Counted from the stretch's first letter, positions 37,515 through 47,249 are shown. The stretch is DNA of 64,000 nucleotides from Streptomyces sp. JB150 (GCF_011193355.1 NZ_CP049780.1:5600445-5664444); one strand, 5' to 3'. The notes: a model not told the origin generated them from the letters alone. A program made the numbers and translations.

Positions 37515-37900
37515 TCACACCACGCCCTCAACCAGCGCGGCTACTGCCCCCATCCGCAACACTTCCTGCATCGAGGCCGACAAGTGCTGCGTGTCCCGAG
37601 ATCGATGACAGCGATCGGCCGACCTTTTCGCTGCGGCAACAGCATCAAGCAACTGGCGCGCCACATTCGACACGGTAAGACCTTGTCGAGCGTATCCAGC
37701 CAGTTGTCTATCTCCTCTTTGGAAGCGTGGTTCGCATCCGCTACCTGCTGCACGAGGACAACAGCCTCGGGCCAGTTCTTCTTCGCTGCCGCATAAGCCA
37801 CGGATGTGTCGGCTAGCAGCTGCAAATTGATGCGGTTCGATTTAGGTCCGATCTGCGGCTTCTTGTCATTGCCAATGCAAAATTGCTTGTGGTGGCTCAT
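37515..37900 (-). pseudogene. frameshifted unknown gene of lower GC
   Basis: From ATG at 37900 the first ~75 residues look coding (INLQLLADTSVAYAAAKKNW, then EEIDNWLDTLDK). After about 37680 the frame turns into Cys/Arg-rich nonsense. A second frame continues sensibly (LTVSNVARQLLDAVAAAKRS ... MQEVLRMGAVAALVEGVV) and stops at 37515. One indel near 37675-37685 therefore breaks a gene of about 128 codons. A TTA codon lies at the break. I recognise no family. Codon use is less GC-rich than the core genes. Confidence 0.5.
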
Positions 37901-38062
37901 AAAGGTCGACAGGGCGAGTCGGCAGATGTGATGGCCGAATAAAGCCTACCCTTGCTCAAATCTCGCTCAATTTCATTGCCGGATGTGATCGATAGTTGCG
38001 ATTGTTCTGATCGTCCGGAGCCGAAATTTGACCGTCGCTCTTGAAGAGTGGAACGAGGGGAA

Positions 38063-38401
38063 ATGCGTAAGAGATTCACTAGGGGAGCCGCCGCGCCGGC
38101 ACTTGGAGTGCTGCTGGCTGGCCTCTTCGCGGTCAGTGCCGGTGCGTCCGCATCGGCTACTGAATTCGGAGCCGCAGCACATCCCAGCGGTTGCCACTAC
38201 GAGATACCCGGCTACTGGGGCTCGGTCGCTAGCTGCTCCAGTAACAACGGCGGCTCGTATGCGGCCACTGTGGGGTGCAAGTTCCCGGACGGCAAGATCG
38301 TTGACTACGACGGGCCGTGGAAGAAGACAGGGCGATCCTTCGCGTACTGCCAGGGAGACTCCAAGGCGGTGTACGCAGGCTATTGGACCAAGTCCACCTG
38401 A
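38063..38401 (+). CDS. small secreted four-cysteine protein, copy 1
   Basis: 112 residues. A Sec signal peptide (RKRF, then LGVLLAGLFAVSAGASASA) is probably cut after ASA. The mature ~78 residues hold four Cys in HPSGC ... SVASC ... NGGSYAATVGC ... GRSFAYC, suggesting two disulfides and a small beta fold. Trp/Tyr/Gly-rich ending (YAGYWTKST). It is paralogous to the next gene (same Cys order, HP[ST]GC, NGG.Y.A.V.C, K.[ST]G.S). No known family is recognised. GAGGGG lies just before the ATG at 38063. Confidence 0.7.
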   Translation: MRKRFTRGAAAPALGVLLAGLFAVSAGASASATEFGAAAHPSGCHYEIPGYWGSVASCSSNNGGSYAATVGCKFPDGKIVDYDGPWKKTGRSFAYCQGDSKAVYAGYWTKST

Positions 38402-38438
38402 GGTAGAGCAGGTACGATCGAGAAAGGATCAGTGGAAA

Positions 38439-38771
38439 ATGAAGAAGTTGAAGCTGCAAGCTGCTGTTATGGGGGTGGCGGCTTGTTTCTCCCTCGGACT
38501 CCAAGGTGCAGCCAATGCGGTCCCTGGGGGTGACGTATCCGTCATGGCCCACCCGACCGGGTGCTACGACGGTTTGTACGACAACGGCTGGTACATGAGT
38601 TGCACAAAAAGCAATGGCGGACAGTACCGGGCGTGGGTGCGCTGCATCCCCTTTAACGGTGGCCCAAAGGTTGAGCGGGATGCGGCGGTCTGGAAGTCTA
38701 GCGGGCTGTCCATCGTCTCCTGCCCGCCGCTCACCTATGTCGAGACCGGCGGTCAGTGGACAAGGGGCTAG
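38439..38771 (+). CDS. small secreted four-cysteine protein, copy 2
   Basis: 110 residues. A signal peptide (KKLKLQAAVMG, then VAACFSLGLQGAANA) ends near ANA. The mature part has HPTGC ... WYMSC ... NGGQYRAWVRC ... GLSIVSC, the same pattern as copy 1. It starts 37 bases after copy 1 with GAAAGG upstream of the ATG at 38439, so the two form an operon closed by a terminator. A role as toxin, inhibitor or surface protein is speculation; only secretion and paralogy are visible. Confidence 0.7.
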   Translation: MKKLKLQAAVMGVAACFSLGLQGAANAVPGGDVSVMAHPTGCYDGLYDNGWYMSCTKSNGGQYRAWVRCIPFNGGPKVERDAAVWKSSGLSIVSCPPLTYVETGGQWTRG

Positions 38772-38787
38772 CCTCACCCTACGGTGG

Positions 38788-38814
38788 CGGCCCGCCGATT
38801 TCTTCGGCGGGCCG
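38788..38814 (+). terminator. terminator of the secreted-protein pair
   Basis: CGGCCCGCCGA / TCGGCGGGCCG is an 11-bp stem with a short TTTCT loop, 17 bases after the second gene, followed by TTCCC. Confidence 0.75.
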
Positions 38815-38948
38815 TTCCCGGCTGCGTCCTGAGAAGTGGCGTACGGACTCCCACCTGATCCGGGTGATTGCCCCGGCGTTGGAGTGAGATAGAAGAACGG
38901 CCACCGGTTGATCCCCGAGTTGTCGAGAGCTCGGCGGAGATCAGCACG

Positions 38949-39633
38949 ATGACCGCACCGGACAGTCTGCCCCTGCACGCCCTCGCCGGGGAGAACCTCG
39001 CAGCGACGAGTCCCGATTTGCTGCGCGCGATGGTCAAGACGTTCGCCGACGCGCTCATGTCTGCGGAGGCCGACGCCCTCTGCAAGGCCGAATAGGGGCA
39101 GGTCAGCGACGAGAGAGTAACCACCGCAACGGCTAACGCTTCCGCGAGTGGGGTAGGAGGGCAGGCACCGTCGAACTCGCTATCCCCAAGCTCAGGCCCG
39201 GCAGTTACTTCCCACACTGGCTTCTCGAACGCCGACGGCGGGCCGATCAGGCCCTGATCTCGGTGGTCGCCACCGCCTACCTGCTTGGCGTGTCCACCCG
39301 CCGGATAGAGAAACTGGCCGAGTCCCTCGGCGTCACACAGCTGCCAAAGTCGCAGGTCTCGGCCATGGCCCGGCACCTGGACCAGCAAGCCACCGCCTTC
39401 CGTAACCGGCCGCTGGACGCGGGACCCACCCCATGCGTTCGTCTGGGTGGACGCGCTTACCCAGAAGCGAGGGCGGTCGGATCATCAACGTGCACGCCCT
39501 GATCGCGGTCGGCGTCAACGCCGACGGACAACGCGCCCTCGGCCTGGACGTCGCCTCCAGCGCGACTGCCGGCAGCACGGCCACGGCGGTCCAGGCCGTC
39601 GCCCGCATGCACAACCTCGCTCTTGCCATATGA
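38949..39633 (+). pseudogene. IS256-family (mutator-type) transposase remnant
   Basis: From ATG at 38949: MTAPDSLPLHALAGENLAA ... SAEADALCKAE, then TAG at 39093, then GQVSDERVNHRNGYRLREWG. The middle is recognisable (TVELAIPKLRPGSYFPHWLL, TAYLLGVSTRRIEKLAESLG, SAMARHLDQQATAFRNRPLD). After that the frame shifts twice near 39430 and 39470 (FVWVDALTQK in one frame, RIINVHALIAVGVNADGQR in the first). The C-terminal third is missing. Decayed and immobile; inverted ends were not identified. Confidence 0.85.
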
Positions 39634-39723
39634 TCCGACAAGCCAACCGCCAGCCGCAGGCTGCCTGATCACGGCCTTCTGCAAGACGCGTCAGGCCAAC
39701 GCCGCCCTCACCCATTGCCTCCG

Positions 39724-40641
39724 TCAGATCTTCGGCCCCCTAGCCTCCGTCCCGTGAGTGCCCGCCGCCTCGGCGGCGTTAAGATCGTCCACTTCCTCTG
39801 TGCCGAGGACCGCGCCGGTGCTCTTCTTGCTGCGCCGCAGTCGGCGTTCCAGCCAGCTCGCGAATGAGGTGAGGGCCAAGTTGATCACGATGAAGAGGAC
39901 GGCGACGACCGTGAAGCTGGCGATTGTGTTCGCGCCGTAGTACGAACTCATCGGACTGACCGCGGCAAGCAGGTCCGGGAAGGTGAGCACCGCACCGCCG
40001 AGTGCGGTGTCCTTCACGATCACCACGAGCTGGCTGACGATCGCGGGCAGCATCGCGGTGACGGCCTGCGGCAGCAGGATCAGCTGCATCATCTGGCGCT
40101 TGGTCAGCCCGATCGCCATGGCTGCCTCGGACTGGCCCTTGGGCAGTGCCAGGATTCCGGCCCGCACGATTTCCGCGAGCACGGCCGAGTTATACAGCAC
40201 CAGACCGGTGACGACCGCGTACAGAGGTCGGTCGTCGGAGCTGATGTTGGTGTACTCCGAGAACAAGGCCAGCCCGAAGATCATCAGGATCAGGACGGGG
40301 ATGGCGCGGAAGAACTCAACCACGACCGCGGCGGGTACGCGAATCCAGGCATGGTCGGACAGGCGGGCGATGCCGAAGATCGCACCGAGCGGCAGCGCGA
40401 TGATCATAGACAGCGCCGATGCCTTGAGCGTGTTCTGCAGACCCGGCCAGATGTACGTCTCCCAGGCCTCGGACGAAGAGAAGAATGGCTCCCACTTGGC
40501 CCACTCGAGCTGTCCCTTGTCGGACAGGGCGTTGTACACCCACCACAGTAGGGCTGCCATACCGGCCAGGAAGATCGCTGTGTAGAGAACGTTCCGTCGC
40601 TTGGCGCGGGGACCCTGGGCGTCGTACAGGACCGAGCTCAT
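39724..40641 (-). CDS. gluD: glutamate ABC transporter permease GluD
   Basis: 305 residues, five or six membrane helices. The HisM-type permease loop is ILALPKGQSEAAMAIGLTKR, the EAA motif contacting GluA. The N-terminal ~30 residues are cytosolic; the tail is acidic. The ATG overlaps the gluC stop. The IS256 remnant ends less than 100 bases beyond its stop. Together with GluA-C it imports glutamate. Confidence 0.92.
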   Translation of the reverse strand: MSSVLYDAQGPRAKRRNVLYTAIFLAGMAALLWWVYNALSDKGQLEWAKWEPFFSSSEAWETYIWPGLQNTLKASALSMIIALPLGAIFGIARLSDHAWIRVPAAVVVEFFRAIPVLILMIFGLALFSEYTNISSDDRPLYAVVTGLVLYNSAVLAEIVRAGILALPKGQSEAAMAIGLTKRQMMQLILLPQAVTAMLPAIVSQLVVIVKDTALGGAVLTFPDLLAAVSPMSSYYGANTIASFTVVAVLFIVINLALTSFASWLERRLRRSKKSTGAVLGTEEVDDLNAAEAAGTHGTEARGPKI

Positions 40642-41312
40642 CGCTTCACCGCCACCTTCTTGCCTACCCAGCCGAGGATCAGACCGGTCGGCAGTGTCAG
40701 GACCACGAAGCCGAAGGCGAAGATCGCCGAGATGAGCAGCAATTGCGCCTCGTTCTCGATCATTTCCTTCATCAGCAGTGCCGCCTCGGCGACACCGATC
40801 GCAGCCGCGACCGTGGTGTTCTTCGTCAGTGCGATTAGAACGTTCGTGAGAGGGCCAACCACAGAGCGGAATGCCTGTGGCAGCACGACCAGCGTCAGGA
40901 CCTGAGTGAAGGTGAGCCCGATCGCGCGGGCAGCTTCGGCCTGGCCGACCGGCACGGTGTTGATGCCGGAGCGCAGCGCCTCACATACGAAGGCCGATGT
41001 GTAGACGATCAGGCCCAGCACGGCAAGCCGGAAGTTGATGGTTTCGAAGTCCTGAGCACCGAGCTTGACACTCAGCGTCTGATTCAGCCCAAGCGACGTG
41101 AACAGGATGATCACCGTCAGCGGGATATTCCGCACTATGTTCACGTACGCCGTACCGAAACCGCGCAACAGAGGCACCGGGCCGACCCGCATGGCCGCAA
41201 GGACCGTTCCCCAGATGAGGGAGCCAATGGCCGAGTAGACGGCGAGCTGCACCGTTAGCCAGAAGGCTCCCAGCAGGCTCGGGTCGTCATAGTTTGAAAG
41301 AAAGTCGAACAC
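40638..41312 (-). CDS. gluC: glutamate ABC transporter permease GluC
   Basis: 224 residues, five membrane helices. EAA loop: GINTVPVGQAEAARAIGLTF. GTG start at 41312 is preceded by GGGAGATC on the coding strand. It pairs with GluD as the transmembrane heterodimer of a His/Glu-type importer. Confidence 0.92.
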   Translation of the reverse strand: MFDFLSNYDDPSLLGAFWLTVQLAVYSAIGSLIWGTVLAAMRVGPVPLLRGFGTAYVNIVRNIPLTVIILFTSLGLNQTLSVKLGAQDFETINFRLAVLGLIVYTSAFVCEALRSGINTVPVGQAEAARAIGLTFTQVLTLVVLPQAFRSVVGPLTNVLIALTKNTTVAAAIGVAEAALLMKEMIENEAQLLLISAIFAFGFVVLTLPTGLILGWVGKKVAVKR

Positions 41313-41397
41313 GATCTCCCGCGCTTCCGCGTGTCAGGTGGCCCCTGTGCGCCGCCCTGAAGGGACGACGCACCCGCGGGGCGTTATCTGGAGTGGA

Positions 41398-42240
41398 TCA
41401 GCTCTTGATGTCGCCGATCTTCGGGGCGGGCTCGTTCTTGTAGTTCGCCGGGCCGAGGTTCTTCTTCATTGCCTCCTCCCACGCACCGTCGGAGACCATC
41501 TTCTCCAAGGCAGTGTTGATCTTCGCCTTGAGGTCGCTGCCCTTCTTGACGCCGATCCCGTAGTTCTCGTTCGTCATCTTGAAGCCGCCGAGCTTGAACT
41601 TGCCCTTGAAGCTGTCCTGTGAGGCGTAGCCAGCGAGGATCGAGTCGTCCGTGGTCAGCGCGTCGATGGCGTTGTTCTGCAGGCCGCTCAGGCACGCCGA
41701 GTAGGTCGGGTACTGCTGGAGGTTGGCCTTCGGCGCCAGCTTCTCCTTGACGTTCTGTGCCGAGGTCGAACCGGTCACGGAACACAGGTTCTTGTCGTTG
41801 AGGTCTTCCGGCGACTTGATGGAGTTGTCGTCGGCGCGCAGCAGAACGTCCTGGTGGGCAAGCAGGTATGGGCCGGCGAAGTCGACCTTCTCCTGGCGCT
41901 CCGGGGTGATCGAGTAGGTGGCGGCGATGAAGTCGACGTCACCGCGCTGGAGCATGGTCTCGCGGTCGGCGCTCTTCGCCTCCTTCCACTCGATCTGGTT
42001 GGCGTCGTAGCCCAGTTCCTTGGCGACGTACGTGGCGACGTCCACGTCGAAGCCGGAGTAGCCCTGTGGCGTCTTCTGGCCCAGGCCCGGCTGGTCGAAC
42101 TTGATACCAATGGTGATCTTGTCGCCGCCACCGGAGCCCGAACCGCTCTCATCTCCGCCGTCGTCGCCCCCACAGGCCGTCGCGGTCAGGGAGAGGACGA
42201 GGGCGGCAGCGGCCGCGGCGGTGGCCTTGCGGAGCTTCAT
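41398..42240 (-). CDS. gluB: glutamate-binding lipoprotein GluB
   Basis: 280 residues. Lipoprotein signal: KLRKATAAAAAALVLSLTA followed by TAC with Cys about residue 23, then Gly/Asp/Ser linker. The SBP_bac_3 domain follows (ITIGIKFDQPGLGQ, GYSGFDVDVATYVAKELGY, DRETMLQRGDVDFIAATYSI). It captures extracellular glutamate for GluCD. The ATG at 42240 has AAAGGATG eight bases away; the ATG at 42249 overlaps that site and is rejected. Confidence 0.93.
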   Translation of the reverse strand: MKLRKATAAAAAALVLSLTATACGGDDGGDESGSGSGGGDKITIGIKFDQPGLGQKTPQGYSGFDVDVATYVAKELGYDANQIEWKEAKSADRETMLQRGDVDFIAATYSITPERQEKVDFAGPYLLAHQDVLLRADDNSIKSPEDLNDKNLCSVTGSTSAQNVKEKLAPKANLQQYPTYSACLSGLQNNAIDALTTDDSILAGYASQDSFKGKFKLGGFKMTNENYGIGVKKGSDLKAKINTALEKMVSDGAWEEAMKKNLGPANYKNEPAPKIGDIKS

Positions 42241-42313
42241 AGTGAACATCCTTTGTGTGATGGGAAGCCGTCGTTGCGGGTGACGCGGCTCGTCGCGGAG
42301 GTGACTGGCCCGG

Positions 42314-43090
42314 TCAGTGGTGCAGGATCTTCGACAGGAAGTCCTTGGCGCGGTCGCTACGCGGGTTGCTGAAGAACTGGTCGGGCGCAGCCTCTTCGAC
42401 GATGCGGCCGTCCGCCATGAACACCACGCGGTTTGCTGCCGATCGCGCGAATCCCATTTCGTGGGTGACCACGATCATGGTCATGCCCTCACGGGCGAGC
42501 TGCTGCATGACCTCCAGGACCTCGTTGATCATCTCCGGGTCGAGAGCCGACGTCGGCTCGTCGAAGAGCATGACCTTGGGGCCCATGGCCAGAGCCCGCG
42601 CGATGGCGACACGCTGCTGCTGGCCGCCGGAGAGCTGCGCGGGGTACTTGTCCGCCTGCGCCGCCACGCCGACCCGGTCCAGCAGGGCGCGCGCCTTCTC
42701 CTCGGCCTGCTTCTTGTCCGCCTTGCGGACCTTGATCTGGCCGAGCATCACGTTCTCGAGCACGGTCTTGTGCGCGAAGAGGTTGAAGGACTGGAACACC
42801 ATCCCGACGTCGGCGCGCAGCCGGGCCAGCTCCTTGCCTTCCTGGGGCAGCGGCTTGCCGTCGATCGTGATCGTGCCGGAGTCGATCGTCTCGAGGCGGT
42901 TGATGGTGCGGCACAGGGTGGACTTCCCGGACCCGGAGGGCCCGATGACCACGACGACCTCGCCGCGGGCGATCGTGAGATCGATGTCCTGGAGTACGTG
43001 CAACGCGCCGAAGTGCTTGTTGACGCTCTTCAGGACGACCAGTTCGCCGGTCGCGGCCGAACCTTCCTTGGCCACCGATACTTCGGTCAT
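42314..43090 (-). CDS. gluA: glutamate ABC transporter ATPase GluA
   Basis: 258 residues. Walker [21 protein letters not shown], signature [15 protein letters not shown] and Walker [16 protein letters not shown], with the His switch in VVTHEMGFA. It is first of the operon gluA-B-C-D. The 288 bases upstream, shared with the divergent response regulator, hold its promoter. Confidence 0.95.
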   Translation of the reverse strand: MTEVSVAKEGSAATGELVVLKSVNKHFGALHVLQDIDLTIARGEVVVVIGPSGSGKSTLCRTINRLETIDSGTITIDGKPLPQEGKELARLRADVGMVFQSFNLFAHKTVLENVMLGQIKVRKADKKQAEEKARALLDRVGVAAQADKYPAQLSGGQQQRVAIARALAMGPKVMLFDEPTSALDPEMINEVLEVMQQLAREGMTMIVVTHEMGFARSAANRVVFMADGRIVEEAAPDQFFSNPRSDRAKDFLSKILHH

Positions 43091-43378
43091 CGCTTGCTGG
43101 CTCCGTCCTCCTCGGGTTTCGGAGGACACTAATAACCCTACGCGACCTGCGTCATTACATCTGAGGGGAATCTGAGCATCACGATCCGATAGCAATCGGA
43201 CACCTGTCGTAGCACTTGTGACCTGCGCGCGTATCGGCCGGATAACTTCGGGGCCGCACAACCGGAACCCTCTTGACGCCGTCGTCATCCATCGGCGTGA
43301 CTGCCTTGGTGCACCCGCGCGCGTGCACGCGTTTGTACCCGCGCGATCCGTCCAGCCGATGAACCGAAGGGGGCCGGG

Positions 43379-44065
43379 ATGAGACTGCTCCTCGTCGAGG
43401 ACGACAACCATGTCGCCACCGCGCTGTCCGCGGTCCTCGCGCGGCACGGCTTCGACGTCACGCACGCGCGCAGCGGTGAGGAGGCACTGCAGGCCCTGGT
43501 GCCCGAGGGCCCCGGCTTCGGCGTCGTCCTGCTCGACCTCGGCCTGCCCGACCAGGACGGCTACGAGGTGTGCAGCAAGATCCGCAAGCGCACCGCCACA
43601 CCGGTGATCATGGTCACCGCGCGGTCCGACGTCCGCTCCCGCATCCACGGCCTCAACCTCGGGGCCGACGACTACGTGGTCAAGCCGTACGACACCGGGG
43701 AACTGCTCGCGCGGATCCACGCGGTGAGCCGGCGCACCGTCCACGAGGACGCCACCGGCCCCGTCGAGACCGCCGTCCACCTGGGCCCCGTCCGCATCGA
43801 CCTGCCCACCCGCCAGGTCAGCGTGGACGGCTCGGCCGTCCAGCTGACCCGCAAGGAGTTCGACCTCCTCGCCCTGCTGGCGCAGCGCCCGGGCGTGGTC
43901 TTCCGGCGGGAACAGATCATCAGCGAGGTCTGGCGGACCAGCTGGGAGGGGACCGGCCGCACCCTGGAGGTGCACGTCGCGTCCCTGCGGGCCAAGCTGC
44001 GCATGCCGGCGCTGATCGAGACCGTGCGCGGCGTCGGCTACCGGCTCGTCGCCCCGGACGCGTAG
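43379..44065 (+). CDS. OmpR-family response regulator
   Basis: 228 residues. Receiver ([20 protein letters not shown], phospho-Asp in [16 protein letters not shown], Lys in [13 protein letters not shown]) and a winged-helix output domain ([35 protein letters not shown]). The ATG is preceded by AAGGGGG. It pairs with the kinase nine bases downstream; divergent gluA is a possible target. Confidence 0.92.
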   Translation: MRLLLVEDDNHVATALSAVLARHGFDVTHARSGEEALQALVPEGPGFGVVLLDLGLPDQDGYEVCSKIRKRTATPVIMVTARSDVRSRIHGLNLGADDYVVKPYDTGELLARIHAVSRRTVHEDATGPVETAVHLGPVRIDLPTRQVSVDGSAVQLTRKEFDLLALLAQRPGVVFRREQIISEVWRTSWEGTGRTLEVHVASLRAKLRMPALIETVRGVGYRLVAPDA

Positions 44066-44074
44066 CGGGGCAGG

Positions 44075-45466
44075 GTGCGCACACGTCTTCTGCCGCTGCT
44101 CATCGTCCTGATGGCGGCCGTGCTGCTGGCGCTCGGCGTCCCGCTCGCCGTCAGTCTCGCGGCGGCCCAGCAGCAGAAGGTCGTCGTCGACCGGATCGAC
44201 GACACCGCGCGGTTCGCGGCCCTCGCCCAGTTCGTCACCGCCGACCCCACGGTGCGCGACGAGCGCCGCGAGACACTGAGACGCGAACTGATCAGCTACC
44301 ACAAGGTCTACGGCATTCGTGCCGGTGTCTTCTACCACGACGACATCCCCATGGCTCATGCGCCCGACGACTGGCTGCTCCCTCGGTCGGGTGAGGTGCG
44401 GGCCGCCGTCGACGAGGCGTTCCTGAGCCGCCGCAGCCACGACCCGAAGCAGGTGTGGCCCTGGCAGCGGCACCGTCTGGTCGTCGCCTCGCCGGTGATC
44501 CGGGACGGCGACGTCGTCGCCGTGGTGGTCACCGACTCGCCGACCGGCCAGATGAGGTCGCGGATCCTGCGCGGCTGGCTGGTCATCGCCGCGGGCGAGA
44601 CCGCCGCGATGCTGCTGGCCGTGGGCGCCGCGCTCCGGCTCACCGGCTGGGTGCTCAGGCCCGTCCGCGTCCTGGACGCCACCACCCACGACATCGCCAC
44701 CGGGCGGCTGAAGTCGAGGGTGGCCGTGGCCAGCGGGCCGCCGGAGCTGAGACGGCTGGCCCGGTCGTTCAACGAGATGGCCGACAACGTCGAGAACGTC
44801 CTGGAGCAGCAGCGCGCCTTCGTCGCCGACGCCTCCCACCAACTGCGCAACCCCCTCGCGGCACTGCTGCTGCGCATCGAGCTGCTGGCGCTCGAACTGC
44901 CCGAGGGCAACGAGGAGATCGCCTCCGTCCAGGCCGAGGGCAAGCGCCTCGCACAGGTCCTGGACGACCTGCTCGACCTGGCGCTCGCCGAGCACGCCGA
45001 GGCCAATCTGGGCCTCACCGACATCGGCGCGCTCACCGCCGAGCGCGTCGCCGCCTGGGCGCCGACCGCCGAGGCGAAGGGCGTACGGCTGGTGGCCGAC
45101 TGCCCGGCCACCACCGCCTGGGCCGACGCGGTCACCCTCTCCAGCGCGCTGGACGCGGTGATCGACAACGCGCTGAAGTTCACCCCGGCGGGCGAGCTGG
45201 TGGAGGTCCGCGTCGCGTCCCACGGCGACACCTCGACCGTCGTGGTCGCGGACCGCGGCCCCGGCCTCACCGACGAGGAACTGACCCGCGTGGGAGACCG
45301 TTTCTGGCGCAGCAACCGCCATCAGAACGTCAAGGGCTCCGGCCTCGGCCTGTCCATCAGCCGGGCGCTGCTCGCCTCGGCGGGCGGTGCGATCACGTAC
45401 GACCACCACGAGCCGCACGGGCTGAAGGTGACGGTGACCGTGCCCAGGAGCGGGCCGGCGGCGTGA
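44075..45466 (+). CDS. membrane sensor histidine kinase
   Basis: 463 residues. TM1 (~5-27), an extracellular sensor loop (~28-165), TM2 (~168-192), HAMP (~190-245), HisKA with [20 protein letters not shown], and HATPase_c ([44 protein letters not shown]). It is the cognate kinase of the preceding OmpR-type regulator. The signal is unknown. Confidence 0.92.
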   Translation: MRTRLLPLLIVLMAAVLLALGVPLAVSLAAAQQQKVVVDRIDDTARFAALAQFVTADPTVRDERRETLRRELISYHKVYGIRAGVFYHDDIPMAHAPDDWLLPRSGEVRAAVDEAFLSRRSHDPKQVWPWQRHRLVVASPVIRDGDVVAVVVTDSPTGQMRSRILRGWLVIAAGETAAMLLAVGAALRLTGWVLRPVRVLDATTHDIATGRLKSRVAVASGPPELRRLARSFNEMADNVENVLEQQRAFVADASHQLRNPLAALLLRIELLALELPEGNEEIASVQAEGKRLAQVLDDLLDLALAEHAEANLGLTDIGALTAERVAAWAPTAEAKGVRLVADCPATTAWADAVTLSSALDAVIDNALKFTPAGELVEVRVASHGDTSTVVVADRGPGLTDEELTRVGDRFWRSNRHQNVKGSGLGLSISRALLASAGGAITYDHHEPHGLKVTVTVPRSGPAA

Positions 45467-45502
45467 AAAAGGGGGCACCGCGCGGGCGCTCCGCCGAGGC
45501 TC

Positions 45503-46693
45503 TTACGGCTTCACCGAGCGGTAGTAGCGCCGCGCGCCCTCGTGCAGGGTCAGCGGGTCGGTGTAGATGCCGTCGACCAGCTCGGGCCGGGCGGCCAGCA
45601 CGCGCGCGTGGTCGGCGGGGTCGACGGCCTGGGCGAGGTAGCGCCCGCCGGGGAGCGCGGGGATGCCGTGCTCGCCGAGGAACTCGACGGTGGCCAGCAC
45701 GTCGGGGCCGGGCGGCAGCAGCCCGCCGGCGCCGAGCGCGCCGAGGATGCGGGCGGCGTCGGCGGCGGCGGTGCGCAGGTCGACCAGCTGGGCGGAGTGC
45801 ACGTGCGCGCCGATGCGGTCGCGGCTCTTGATGACGGTCCGGGTCAGCCACTCGGTCAGCCGGGGATCCATGTCCGTGCGGGTGATGAGCAGGTTGGACA
45901 CCGCGAGCGTCGGCACGGCCTGACCCATCTGGATGGTCGGGTACGCCGACTCGGGCATGTTCGTGGCGCGGTAGTACCGCGTGGCGGCGCGCTGCTTGTG
46001 CAGCTTGGCGACCAGATCGGGAGCGATCGGGATGAACCGGAACGAATCGGTCCTGGTGAGCTTGCGCAGTCCGTCCGTCGGCAGTCCGCCCGACCAGAAG
46101 AACGCGTCGAGCTTCGTGCCCAGCTTCCTCGGACCGGTGTCGATGCCGTCCGGGTACGGCGTGATGTCCTTCTCGGGATCGATGCCGGCTGCCTTGAGCA
46201 GCCGAGTCGCGATCAGCCGCACCCCCGAGTCGGGGAGCCCTATGGCGACCCGCTTGCCGCGCAGGTCCGCCACGGACTCGATCTCCGAGTGCGGCGGGAC
46301 GACGAGCTGCACGTAGTCGTCGTACAGACGAGCGACCCCGCGCAGCCGGTCGGCGCCCTCGCCGCCGAGCTTGTACGTCTCCACCGCGTCGGCCGCGGCG
46401 ATGGTGAAGTCCGCCTTGCCGGTGGCCACGCGGGCGACGTTCTCCTGCGAGCCGTCACTGGTGAGCAGCTCCACCTTGAGGCCCGGCATGTCCTTGGCGA
46501 GTTCCTTGCGCAGCCGGTCGCCGTACTCGTAATAGACGCCCGCGCGGGTGCCCGTGCTGAACGTGACCGTCCCGCGCGGTGGCTCCTCCTCCAGCGGCAG
46601 CAGCCACCACAGCAGCAGCCCGAGAGCCACGACACCGACGGCCGCGCTCTGCAGGAGGCGGCGCCGGCCGGTGCGGGGGAACAGCTTGGACAT
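45503..46693 (-). CDS. TAXI-family TRAP-type solute-binding protein
   Basis: 396 residues. A membrane anchor (~12-33, LLQSAAVGVVALGLLLWWLL) precedes a type-II binding fold with TAXI motifs (VTFSTGTRAGVYYEYGDRLR, GKADFTIAAADAVETYKLGG, GLRKLTRTDSFRFIPIAPDL). TAXI proteins normally feed a fused DctQM permease, but none is in this window. It converges with the kinase gene and may work with it as an accessory sensor; that is inference. Confidence 0.82.
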   Translation of the reverse strand: MSKLFPRTGRRRLLQSAAVGVVALGLLLWWLLPLEEEPPRGTVTFSTGTRAGVYYEYGDRLRKELAKDMPGLKVELLTSDGSQENVARVATGKADFTIAAADAVETYKLGGEGADRLRGVARLYDDYVQLVVPPHSEIESVADLRGKRVAIGLPDSGVRLIATRLLKAAGIDPEKDITPYPDGIDTGPRKLGTKLDAFFWSGGLPTDGLRKLTRTDSFRFIPIAPDLVAKLHKQRAATRYYRATNMPESAYPTIQMGQAVPTLAVSNLLITRTDMDPRLTEWLTRTVIKSRDRIGAHVHSAQLVDLRTAAADAARILGALGAGGLLPPGPDVLATVEFLGEHGIPALPGGRYLAQAVDPADHARVLAARPELVDGIYTDPLTLHEGARRYYRSVKP

Positions 46694-46779
46694 GCGGGCG
46701 ATCCTGCCAGCCCGCAGCCCGCCTGACCAGGGCCGGAATCACAGGCGGTGGTGTCGGAGGCAGCCGCTACAGTCGACGC

Positions 46780-47184
46780 ATGAGTTCCTCGCCCGCCGAC
46801 CTGGTCCGTGAGTTCCACCTCGCCTTCGGCCTCGACGCCCGTACGACACCGACCGCGGTCTCACCGGAACTGGCCGCGCAGAGAGGGGCGCTGCTCGCCG
46901 AGGAGGCCGCGGAGGTCGCCGAGGTCGCGGTCGACGGCCCGCTCGACCGGCTCGCGCACGAACTGGCGGACGTCGTCTACGTGGCGTACGGCACCGCCCT
47001 CGTCCACGGCATCGACCTCGACCAGGTGATCGCCGAGATCCACCGCTCCAACATGACCAAGCTGGGCCCCGACGGCACCGTCGTCCGCAGGGCCGACGGC
47101 AAGGTCCTCAAGGGGGAGCACTACGAGAAGCCCGACGTGGCGGCGGTACTGCGGCGCCAGGGGTGGCGGGCGCAGGGGGCCTGA
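46780..47184 (+). CDS. MazG-like NTP pyrophosphohydrolase fold protein
   Basis: 134 residues. The all-alpha NTP-PPase signature is present: LAEEAAEVAEVAVDGPLDRL followed by AHELADVVYVAYGTA (ExxE...ExxD metal ligands). Family members hydrolyse non-canonical or excess NTPs. Start at 46780 (MSSSPADLVREF). Confidence 0.8.
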   Translation: MSSSPADLVREFHLAFGLDARTTPTAVSPELAAQRGALLAEEAAEVAEVAVDGPLDRLAHELADVVYVAYGTALVHGIDLDQVIAEIHRSNMTKLGPDGTVVRRADGKVLKGEHYEKPDVAAVLRRQGWRAQGA

Positions 47185-47249
47185 GAGCTTCCGTCCGTCC
47201 GCCTGTTGAGTCATCCCCAGCGTCGAGGGAGCCCTATCGGCCCGCTCGG

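Noticed and set aside
38028..38771. Single 247-residue protein covering both secreted-protein genes
   Set aside because: The upstream part reads the first gene out of frame; the internal ATG at 38439 has its own ribosome site and signal peptide.
38063..38771. Tendamistat-type alpha-amylase inhibitors
   Set aside because: Four Cys with loosely similar spacing, but the WRY motif and other signatures are absent.
42314..45478. 1054-residue minus-strand frame fusing gluA with upstream sequence
   Set aside because: The frame upstream of 43090 is the shadow of the two-component genes on +; GluA has a normal start at 43090.
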